Shown here: in pieces, positions 1 to 6,284 of the stretch
Layout of the letters: each line of letters starts with the position of its first letter
Numbering within the stretch: position 1 is the stretch's first letter
Assembly (NCBI RefSeq): GCF_024648825.1
Contig: NZ_JANBBE010000002.1
Coordinates: forward strand, 1 to 64,000
Reading direction: 5' to 3'
Source: Lentzea californiensis
Lineage (GTDB): Bacteria; Actinomycetota; Actinomycetes; Mycobacteriales; Pseudonocardiaceae
DNA length: 64,000 nt
The notes under the pieces: generated by a model
Databases searched by the model: none
Told to the model about the DNA's origin: nothing
What the model saw: the letters and a program-made list of their open reading frames with translations, nothing else
Translations under genes and position numbers: made by a program

Positions 1-2
1 CA

Positions 3-1094
3 CTAGTGTCCTGCGCCGGAAATTCGCCTGCAAAAGCGTGCGAGTGACTCGAGGATCTCTTCGGCGGTCTTGGTCCACAGGAACGGCCGTGGGTGGGTGT
101 TCCAGTCCGCGATCCAGGCCCGGACGTCCTTCTCGAGTGCTTGCACGCTTTTGTGGGCGCCGCGTTTGATCTTCTGCTGCGCCAGCAGGCCGAACCAGCG
201 TTCGACCTGGTTGATCCACGAGGATCCGGTCGGGGTGAAGTGCATGTGGAACCGCGGGTGCTTCGCCAGCCAGGCCTTGATCGCCGCGGTCTTGTGGGTG
301 CCGTAGTTGTCACAGACCAGATGCACGTCCAGCTCCGCTGGGACGGTCTTGTCGATCGTGATCAAGAATTTCTTGAACTCGGCGGCGCGGTGCTGGCGGT
401 GCAACTCGCTGATCACCGTGCCGTCCGCGATGTCGAACGCGGCGAACAGGCTGGTGATGCCGTTGCGGACGTAGTCGTGCGTGCGGCGCTCAGGCATACC
501 GGGCATCATCGGCAGCACCGGCTGTGAGCGGTCCAATGCCTGGATCTGAGACTTCTCGTCCACGCACAGCACCACCGCCCGCTCGGGCGGATTGTGATAC
601 AGGCCAACCACATCCACGACCTTCTCCACAAACAACGGATCAGTGGAGAGCTTGAACGTCTCCGCACGGTGCGGTTTGAGCCCGAAATCGCGCCAGATCC
701 GGCCGATGGTCGACTTGCTCAACCCGGTGCGCTCCGCCATCGACGTTCGCGACCAGTGCGTGGCGCTACGCGGAGTCTCCTCCAGCGTCGCCACGATCAC
801 CTCCTCGATCTGATCGACCGTGATCGACGGCGGCCGGCCCGGCCGCTGCTCGTCGACCAGACCGTCCAGCCGATCGCGCAGAAACCGCCTGCGCCACTTG
901 GTCACCGTCGCCTCGTGCACCCGAAGATCCTCGGCGATCTGCTTGCCCGGCACACCCTCCGCACACGCCAGCACGATCCTGCACCGCTGCGCCAGCACCT
1001 GCGACGACTTCGCCCGCCGCGCCCACCGCCGCAGCGTCTCCCGCTCCTGCTCCGTCAACGTCACCTCAGCAGGAGGACGACCAATCCGCGCCAT
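3..1094 (-). CDS. IS630-family transposase
   Basis: About 363 residues. The N-terminal third is a helix-turn-helix region ([20 protein letters not shown], then [13 protein letters not shown]), followed by a Tc1/mariner-type DDE catalytic domain. The visible acidic residues are the Asp in VVLCVDEKS, the Asp in [11 protein letters not shown] and the Glu in [11 protein letters not shown]. The reading frame is intact. It runs through the left terminal repeat, and its TAG stop is formed by the terminal CTA, so the last residues (RISGAGH) are encoded by the inverted repeat. I used ATG 1094; an in-frame GTG lies directly upstream at 1097. Confidence 0.9.
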   Translation of the reverse strand: MARIGRPPAEVTLTEQERETLRRWARRAKSSQVLAQRCRIVLACAEGVPGKQIAEDLRVHEATVTKWRRRFLRDRLDGLVDEQRPGRPPSITVDQIEEVIVATLEETPRSATHWSRTSMAERTGLSKSTIGRIWRDFGLKPHRAETFKLSTDPLFVEKVVDVVGLYHNPPERAVVLCVDEKSQIQALDRSQPVLPMMPGMPERRTHDYVRNGITSLFAAFDIADGTVISELHRQHRAAEFKKFLITIDKTVPAELDVHLVCDNYGTHKTAAIKAWLAKHPRFHMHFTPTGSSWINQVERWFGLLAQQKIKRGAHKSVQALEKDVRAWIADWNTHPRPFLWTKTAEEILESLARFCRRISGAGH

Positions 1095-1140
1095 CACCCC
1101 ACACTAGACTTACCTTGCGGATTTCCGACGCAGGACACTA
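4..1140. mobile_element. IS630-family insertion sequence
   Basis: Complete IS carrying one transposase gene read leftwards. The left end begins TAGTGTCCTGCGCCGGAAAT and the right end, read on the other strand, begins TAGTGTCCTGCGTCGGAAAT. This gives terminal inverted repeats of about 24 bp with two mismatches. Each end carries a TA dinucleotide, as expected for IS630/Tc1-mariner elements that duplicate TA on insertion. Bases 1-3 (CAC) also match the mirror-image end, so another related element may lie to the left of the window. Confidence 0.85.
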
Positions 1141-1187
1141 GTGCCCTACGCCGGAAGTCCGCCGCTGAAGTCCCTGCCGTTTGTGCC

Positions 1188-1238
1188 GCACGCGGGGCGC
1201 TTTCGTGCGCGTGGAGCGCACGAAAGCGCCCCGCGTGC
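1188..1238. repeat. 23-bp perfect hairpin, GCACGCGGGG..TTTCGT family
   Basis: Arms 1188-1210 and 1216-1238 are exact reverse complements around a 5-base loop. The arm begins GCACGCGGGGCGCTTTCGT. A sister hairpin with nearly the same arm (GCACGCGGGGACCTTTCGT) lies at 33516-33568 between leuB and a YciI gene, so this is a repeat family rather than a unique structure. It could act as a bidirectional terminator. Confidence 0.75.
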
Positions 1239-1270
1239 AGTTGATGACGGCGTGGCTGAGGCCCCGCGAC

Positions 1271-1325
1271 GTTGATGAGGGGAGCTTTCCCAAACCTGAG
1301 GTTGATGAAAGCTCCCCTCATCAAC
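1271..1325. repeat. 19-bp perfect hairpin inside the MITE-like element
   Basis: Arms 1271-1289 and 1307-1325 (GTTGATGAGGGGAGCTTTC and its complement) flank a 17-base loop. The loop itself contains a further GGTTGAT copy. No coding potential is visible. Confidence 0.7.
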
Positions 1326-1361
1326 CTTCATACTTTGATGACGAATTTCCGGCGCAGGACA

Positions 1362-2030
1362 CTAGTCGGGGAGCACCACCGCGACGATGCCGGCGAGGTG
1401 CGCGAGCCGCGCCACCTCGGCCGCGCGGAACATCGGGCCACCGGGGCGGCCGACGACGAGCACGCGGTCCGGCTTGCCCAGCGGCGTCGCGGCGAGTTCG
1501 GTGCCCAGCTCGCGCCAGGTCTCCGGGACCCACTCCTCCTCGCCGTCGAGCACGGTCGCGCGCTCCAGCGGGAACCACGGCACGTCGCCCATCCGCGTCT
1601 CCGGGGCGGCCGACGACGCGGTCAGCCGGGTGATGCCGGGGCCCTTCGGCCCGACGACGATGGCCCAGCCAGCGCGGATGATCTTCGGGACGCCCTCGGT
1701 GAAGATCTCGAGGCCCTTCTTGGGCTCCTCGGCGATCTCCTCCACGAGCTCCAGCTCGCGATGGGTGTCCAGGATGCCCGCGTAGGGGCGCACCGCGTCG
1801 ACCTCGACGCCCTCGATGGACTCCGCGGCGGTGATCAGGGTGTCCGGCAGGCGGCCGGACGGCAGTTCGACCACGAGGTCGTCGATGGCGATGCCGGAAC
1901 CGCGCTCCACCACGTCGACGCTGAGTATGTCCGCCCCGATCTCGCCCAAAGCCGTTGCGACCGCGCCGAGGGTGCCGGGACGGTCCGGGAGCTGGACCCG
2001 GATCAGGAACGACAAGGTGAACGCCTCCAT
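1362..2030 (-). CDS. ACT-domain amino-acid-binding protein (Rv3013-like)
   Basis: 222 residues. It opens with an ACT domain (LSFLIRVQLPDRPGTLGAVA, GADILSVDVVE), the fold that binds amino acids in regulatory proteins. The second half is less defined (GWAIVVGPKGPGITRLT; DRVLVVGRPGGPMF). It lies divergent to gatC exactly as Rv3013 does in mycobacteria, which supports the family call; the ligand is unknown. Its TAG stop overlaps the TA boundary of the MITE-like element, so the insertion lies at the very 3' end of the gene and may have altered the C-terminus. Confidence 0.75.
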   Translation of the reverse strand: MEAFTLSFLIRVQLPDRPGTLGAVATALGEIGADILSVDVVERGSGIAIDDLVVELPSGRLPDTLITAAESIEGVEVDAVRPYAGILDTHRELELVEEIAEEPKKGLEIFTEGVPKIIRAGWAIVVGPKGPGITRLTASSAAPETRMGDVPWFPLERATVLDGEEEWVPETWRELGTELAATPLGKPDRVLVVGRPGGPMFRAAEVARLAHLAGIVAVVLPD

Positions 2031-2132
2031 AGCTCGTGCGCGAGACCCCGCGTCTTGCGCCGTTGCCGGTCGGTGATTCTCGCAGACGCATCGTCAACGC
2101 ATGACCTGCTGTCCGCGTTGCGGAACGGTTAA

Positions 2133-2150
2133 GTTGACGTGCCGGTCAAC
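2133..2150. promoter_or_regulatory. Palindrome in the ACT/gatC divergent region
   Basis: GTTGAC-GTGCCG-GTCAAC is a perfect 6-6-6 inverted repeat in the 215-bp intergenic region between two divergent genes. It may be an operator, or its TTGACG may serve as a -35 hexamer. No regulator is assigned. Confidence 0.35.
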
Positions 2151-2245
2151 CACAGAGGCGGTAACCCGTTCGAAGGCGCGCCTGACCAGCCCATAGACTC
2201 ACGGGGTTCCCGATTCGTATCCCGACCCTACGGGGGTTGACAGGA

Positions 2246-2545
2246 GTGCCCAGCATCTCCCGCGACGAGGTCGCGCACCTGGCGAAGCTCGCCAGGCTGG
2301 CTGTTACCGAGGACGAGCTCGACTTGTTCGCCGGACAGCTCGACGTGATCCTCCAGTCGGTGGCCTCGGTTGGCGACATCGCCACGGCCGACATCCCGCC
2401 GACGTCGCACGCCGTTCCGCTGACCAACGTCTTCCGCGAGGACGTGGTCCGTCCGAGCCTCGGTCAGCAGCAGGCGCTCTCCGGCGCTCCTGAGGCCGAG
2501 GACGGCCGGTTCCGCGTGCCCCGCATCCTGGGTGAGGAAGCATGA
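2246..2545 (+). CDS. gatC: Asp-tRNA(Asn)/Glu-tRNA(Gln) amidotransferase subunit C
   Basis: 99 residues, the usual GatC length. GatC is the small strap subunit that holds GatA to GatB in the complex converting Glu-tRNA(Gln) to Gln-tRNA(Gln), and Asp-tRNA(Asn) to Asn-tRNA(Asn). Family features are the N-terminal helix [17 protein letters not shown] and the C-terminal [10 protein letters not shown] and RFRVPRIL segments. I chose GTG 2246 because a GGGGG ribosome-binding run sits 9 bases upstream; an in-frame TTG at 2237 is the alternative. The stop overlaps the gatA start (ATGA). Confidence 0.95.
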   Translation: MPSISRDEVAHLAKLARLAVTEDELDLFAGQLDVILQSVASVGDIATADIPPTSHAVPLTNVFREDVVRPSLGQQQALSGAPEAEDGRFRVPRILGEEA

Positions 2546-4026
2546 CCAACGACCTGATCCACGCGACCGCGGCGGAACTCGCCGCGAAGATCCACAGCGG
2601 CGAGGTCTCCAGCGTCGAGGTCACCCAGGCCCACCTGGACCGCATCGCCGAGACCGACGGGAAGGTCCACGCCTTCCTGCACGTCGACACCGAGGGCGCG
2701 CTCGCGCAGGCCCGCAGGGTCGACGAGGCCGTCAAGGCCGGTGAGCAGGTCTCGCCGCTCGCCGGCGTGCCGTTGGCGCTCAAGGACGTCATGACGACCG
2801 AGGGCGTGCCGACCACGGTCGGTTCCAAGATCCTCGAAGGCTGGATCCCGCCCTACGACGCCACGGTGACGCGCAAGCTCAAGGAAGCCGGCGTCGTCAT
2901 CCTCGGCAAGACGAACATGGACGAGTTCGCCATGGGTTCGTCGACCGAGAACTCGGCGTACGGCCCCACGCACAACCCGTGGGACCTCGACCGCATCCCC
3001 GGCGGCTCCGGCGGTGGCTCGTCCGCGTCGCTCGCGGCGTTCCAGGCGCCGCTCGCGATCGGTACCGACACGGGTGGCTCGATCCGCCAGCCCGGCGCCG
3101 TCACCGGCACCGTCGGCGTGAAGCCCACCTACGGCGGTGTCTCCCGCTACGGCCTCGTCGCGTTCTCCAGCTCTCTGGACCAGGCCGGTCCCTGTGCGCG
3201 CACGGTGCTCGACGCCGCGTTGCTGCACGAGGTCATCGCGGGCTACGACCACATGGACTCCACGTCCATCAACGCACCCGTGCCGCCGGTCGTCGCCGCT
3301 GCCCGCGAGGGTCTGAGCGGTGACCTGTCCGGCCTGCGCATCGGTGTCGTCACGCAGTTCACCGGTGAGGGCTACCAGCAGGGCGTGCTGCGCAGCTTCG
3401 AGGCCGCCGTGTCGCAGCTCAAGGAGCTCGGCGCGGAGATCGCGGACGTGTCGTGCCCGAGCTTCGACTACGCGCTCCCGGCGTACTACCTCATCGCGCC
3501 GAGCGAGTGCTCGTCGAACCTCGCCCGGTTCGACGCCATGCGCTACGGCCTGCGCGTCGGCGACGACGGCACGCGCAGCACCGAGGAGGTCATGTCGCTG
3601 ACCCGCGAGGCCGGCTTCGGCCCGGAGGTCAAGCGCCGCATCATGATCGGCACGTACGCGCTGTCGTCCGGCTACTACGACGCGTACTACGGCTCGGCGC
3701 AGAAGGTCCGCACGCTGATCACGCAGGACTTCGCGAAGGCGTTCGAGAACTTCGACGTGCTCATCTCCCCGACCACCCCGACCACGGCGTTCAAGATCGG
3801 CGAGCGCGCGGACGACCCGATGGCCATGTACAAGGCCGACCTCTGCACCATCCCCGCGAACCTCGCGGGCACCCCCGCCATGAGCGTCCCGAGCGGTCTG
3901 TCCGATGAGGACGGGATGCCGGTCGGCCTGCAGATCATGGCCCCGGCGCTGCAGGACCACCGCATGTACCGGGTGGCCGCCGCCTACGAGGCCGCGCGCG
4001 GCGCGTTCGGAGGTCCGTCGCTGTGA
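2542..4026 (+). CDS. gatA: Asp-tRNA(Asn)/Glu-tRNA(Gln) amidotransferase subunit A
   Basis: 494 residues. Amidase-signature enzyme that hydrolyses glutamine and channels ammonia to GatB. The catalytic triad is visible: Lys81 (PLALKDV), cis-Ser156 ([11 protein letters not shown]) and nucleophile Ser180 (DTGGSIRQP). The gene overlaps gatC upstream (ATGA) and a short membrane-protein gene downstream (GTGA), so the whole cluster is probably translated as one operon. Full length. Confidence 0.97.
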   Translation: MTNDLIHATAAELAAKIHSGEVSSVEVTQAHLDRIAETDGKVHAFLHVDTEGALAQARRVDEAVKAGEQVSPLAGVPLALKDVMTTEGVPTTVGSKILEGWIPPYDATVTRKLKEAGVVILGKTNMDEFAMGSSTENSAYGPTHNPWDLDRIPGGSGGGSSASLAAFQAPLAIGTDTGGSIRQPGAVTGTVGVKPTYGGVSRYGLVAFSSSLDQAGPCARTVLDAALLHEVIAGYDHMDSTSINAPVPPVVAAAREGLSGDLSGLRIGVVTQFTGEGYQQGVLRSFEAAVSQLKELGAEIADVSCPSFDYALPAYYLIAPSECSSNLARFDAMRYGLRVGDDGTRSTEEVMSLTREAGFGPEVKRRIMIGTYALSSGYYDAYYGSAQKVRTLITQDFAKAFENFDVLISPTTPTTAFKIGERADDPMAMYKADLCTIPANLAGTPAMSVPSGLSDEDGMPVGLQIMAPALQDHRMYRVAAAYEAARGAFGGPSL

Positions 4027-4220
4027 ACATCAAGAAGGCACGCGGTCTCCTCGGTCTCGCGGGTGCGGTGGCCGGTGCCGCCGGCGCGTTCTCGGGCTTC
4101 CGGAACGCGCGGGCCAAGAACGACAAGCTGGCCCTGGCGAACGCGATCGCCAGCATCGCCGTGGCGATCACCGGTGCGGCGCTGGCCGTTCGTGCTCTGC
4201 GGAAGGACGACCTGGCATGA
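4023..4220 (+). CDS. Small alanine-rich predicted membrane protein between gatA and gatB
   Basis: 65 residues starting at a GTG that overlaps the gatA stop and ending in a TGA that overlaps the gatB ATG. It has a basic start (MNIKKARG), two hydrophobic Ala/Gly-rich stretches separated by a charged segment (RNARAKNDK), and a charged end. This suggests two short membrane helices or a glycine-zipper hairpin. Its position, overlapping at both ends, argues that it is translated. I recognise no family; mycobacteria have pfkA between gatA and gatB instead. Confidence 0.7.
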   Translation: MNIKKARGLLGLAGAVAGAAGAFSGFRNARAKNDKLALANAIASIAVAITGAALAVRALRKDDLA

Positions 4221-5719
4221 CCGCTCTGGTTGAGCTGATGGACTACGACGAGGTCATCGAGAAGTACGACCCCGTCCTGGGCCTGGAAGTGCACGTCGAG
4301 CTGCACACCAACACGAAGATGTTCTGCGGCTGCGCCAACACGTTCGGCGGCGAGCCGAACACGAACACCTGCCCCACGTGCCTCGGCCTGCCGGGCGCGC
4401 TGCCGGTGGTGAACGCCAAGGCGATCGAGTCCGCGATGCGCATCGGCCTCGCGCTGAACTGCGAGATCGCCGAGTGGTGCCGGTTCGCGCGGAAGAACTA
4501 CTTCTACCCGGACATGCCGAAGAACTTCCAGACGTCGCAGTACGACGAGCCGATCGCGTTCAACGGCTGGCTCGACGTGACGCTGGACGACGGCGAGGTC
4601 ATCCGGGTCGAGATCGAGCGCGCCCACATGGAGGAGGACACGGGCAAGTCGCTGCACGTCGGCGGCGCGACCGGTCGCATCCACGGCGCCGAGCACTCGC
4701 TGCTCGACTACAACCGCGCCGGCGTGCCGCTGATCGAGATCGTCACGAAGATGATCCCGGGCACCAAGGAGCGCGCTCCCGAGGTCGCCCGTGCGTACGT
4801 CACGGCGCTGCGGGACCTGCTCAAGGCGCTCGACGTGTCCGACGTCCGCATGGACCAGGGCTCGCTGCGCTGCGACGCGAACGTGTCCCTGTCGCCGAAG
4901 ACCACCGGCGCCCTGGGCACCCGCACCGAGACCAAGAACGTCAACTCGCTGCGCAGCGTCGAACGCGCCGTCCGCTTCGAGATGACGCGCCAGGCCGCGG
5001 TGCTCGAGTCCGGCGGCGAGGTCACTCAGGAGACCCGTCACTTCGACGAGTCCTCGGGCAGCACGTCGCCGGGCCGCAAGAAGGAGACGGCGGAGGACTA
5101 CCGCTACTTCCCGGAGCCCGACCTGGTCCCGATCGCGCCGTCGCGCGAGTGGGTCGAGGAGCTGCGCCTCACCCTGCCCGAGCTCCCCTGGGAGCGCCGC
5201 GCGCGCATCCAGAAGGACTGGAACCTCACCGACGAGGTCCTGCGCGACCTGGTCAACGCCAACGCGCTGGACGTCATCATCGCGACGGTCGAGGCGGGCG
5301 CGAAGCCGGACGAGGCCCGCTCCTGGTGGGTGTCGTACCTCGCGCAGCAGGCCAACTCGAAGGGCATCGAGGTCACCGACCTCGCCATCACCCCGACGCA
5401 GGTCGCGAAGGTGATCGAGCTGGTGAACGCGGGCACGCTGACGAACAAGCTCGCCCGCGAGGTCGTCAACGGCGTCCTGGAGGGCGAGGGCTCCCCGGAA
5501 GACGTCATCGAGAAGCGCGGCCTCAAGGTCGTCTCGGACGACTCGGCGCTCGAGAAGGCCGTCGACGAGGCCCTCGCGGCCCACCCGGACGTCGCCCAGA
5601 AGATCCGCGACGGCAAGGTCCAGGCGGCCGGCGCCATCGTCGGCGCGGTCATGAAGGCCACCAAGGGCCAGGCCGACGCCGCGCGCGTGCGCGAGATCGT
5701 GCTCGCACGCTGCTCCTAG
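4217..5719 (+). CDS. gatB: Asp-tRNA(Asn)/Glu-tRNA(Gln) amidotransferase subunit B
   Basis: 500 residues. GatB binds the mischarged tRNA, activates the Glu/Asp side chain with ATP and transfers ammonia supplied by GatA. Visible features are the four zinc-ligand cysteines (C37, C39, C52, C55 in FCGCAN and TCPTCLG), the kinase-like core ([41 protein letters not shown]) and the C-terminal tRNA-binding YqeY-like tail. ATG 4217 overlaps the upstream stop. Last gene of the operon. Confidence 0.97.
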   Translation: MTALVELMDYDEVIEKYDPVLGLEVHVELHTNTKMFCGCANTFGGEPNTNTCPTCLGLPGALPVVNAKAIESAMRIGLALNCEIAEWCRFARKNYFYPDMPKNFQTSQYDEPIAFNGWLDVTLDDGEVIRVEIERAHMEEDTGKSLHVGGATGRIHGAEHSLLDYNRAGVPLIEIVTKMIPGTKERAPEVARAYVTALRDLLKALDVSDVRMDQGSLRCDANVSLSPKTTGALGTRTETKNVNSLRSVERAVRFEMTRQAAVLESGGEVTQETRHFDESSGSTSPGRKKETAEDYRYFPEPDLVPIAPSREWVEELRLTLPELPWERRARIQKDWNLTDEVLRDLVNANALDVIIATVEAGAKPDEARSWWVSYLAQQANSKGIEVTDLAITPTQVAKVIELVNAGTLTNKLAREVVNGVLEGEGSPEDVIEKRGLKVVSDDSALEKAVDEALAAHPDVAQKIRDGKVQAAGAIVGAVMKATKGQADAARVREIVLARCS

Positions 5720-5738
5720 ATACACATTGGCCATAAAA

Positions 5739-5780
5739 ATCACAAAGGGTCACCTGTTCGTGCAGGTGGCCCTTTGTGAT
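5739..5780 (+). terminator. Terminator after gatB
   Basis: 18-bp stem (ATCACAAAGGGTCACCTG, 5739-5756, with 5763-5780; one G-T wobble) and a six-base loop. It follows the gatB stop and separates the operon from the accessory block. No long T run follows. Confidence 0.75.
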
Positions 5781-5809
5781 CTTAGGCCGTCTGAGTGGCT
5801 GTTAGCTAA

Positions 5810-5877
5810 ATGAGACGTATGCGTGTAGCCGTGTGTGTCACTCTCTCGTTGCAACTCATCTGGGGGGATGAGACGTA
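5810..5877 (+). promoter_or_regulatory. Direct repeat and inverted repeat upstream of the small Cys protein
   Basis: The 10-mer ATGAGACGTA occurs at 5810-5819 and again at 5868-5877. The second copy overlaps a perfect inverted repeat CTCATC-TGGGGG-GATGAG (5855-5872). Both lie 30-95 bases before the ATG of the small protein, where promoter or operator sequences would be expected. The regulator is unknown. Confidence 0.4.
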
Positions 5878-5903
5878 ATAGTCCAAACGAGGGGGGAATC
5901 CTC

Positions 5904-6203
5904 ATGACTGTTCAGCGCGAGAACTTCGACGTGGCCGCGACCGAGGTCGTTCAGGAAGCCGAGTCCGTGCTCGAGGGCACGCCGGTCGTCGAGCCGGACC
6001 CCATTCCGGCGCCGCCGACCGAGGTGCCGAAGCCGGACAAGAAGGAAGACCCGGAAGTCACGCCGATGTGCTGTGGCGGGGGTCCTGGTCACATGTTCAA
6101 GCGTCGCAGTTTGGTCACCGAGGGCGCCGTCGACTCCGGCGGCGACATCGAGCACGACCCGACGTGCGTGAACCACCCGGACAACACCGCCGTGGTTCAG
6201 TAA
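5904..6203 (+). CDS. Small acidic Pro-rich, Cys-containing protein upstream of the TPR-CHAT gene
   Basis: 99 residues, no recognised family. ATG 5904 follows a GGGGGGAAT ribosome-binding site at good spacing; an ORF extension further upstream lacks one. Composition is in blocks: an acidic N-terminal segment (ENFDVAATEVVQEAESV), a Pro-rich linker (PDPIPAPPTEVPKPDKK), a compact MCCGGGPGHMFKRR motif with paired cysteines, then a polar tail with one further Cys (DPTCVNHPDN). There is no signal peptide or membrane helix. It lies 81 bp before a TPR-CHAT (caspase-like) gene in the same direction. That context makes it a candidate substrate, partner or modified peptide, but nothing in it proves this. 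Confidence 0.7.
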   Translation: MTVQRENFDVAATEVVQEAESVLEGTPVVEPDPIPAPPTEVPKPDKKEDPEVTPMCCGGGPGHMFKRRSLVTEGAVDSGGDIEHDPTCVNHPDNTAVVQ

Positions 6204-6284
6204 CACAGAGTGTCCTGCCCGCCGCCCAGACCAGTGCCTGGTTGGCGGGCAGCGGTGCGTCGACACGTGTGGTGTGATGATCAC

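Larger units (their letters stand above)
1139..1364. mobile_element. MITE-like non-coding element sharing the IS630 ends
   Basis: A 226-bp segment without a convincing gene, sharing its left TA with the IS630 copy. The left end reads TAGTGCCCTACGCCGGAAGT; the right end, on the other strand, reads TAGTGTCCTGCGCCGGAAAT, like the IS ends. It contains two perfect long hairpins, at 1188-1238 and 1271-1325. Short length, shared termini, TA boundaries and internal palindromes fit a miniature element mobilised in trans by the adjacent transposase. That mobility is inferred. Confidence 0.6.

Noticed and set aside
3905..4216. Long upstream extension of gatB in frame
   Set aside because: It overlaps gatA and the small membrane gene and lacks homology to GatB; ATG 4217 with stop overlap is the real start. 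Similar extensions of plsC (from 55402) and ddl (from 61125) were rejected.
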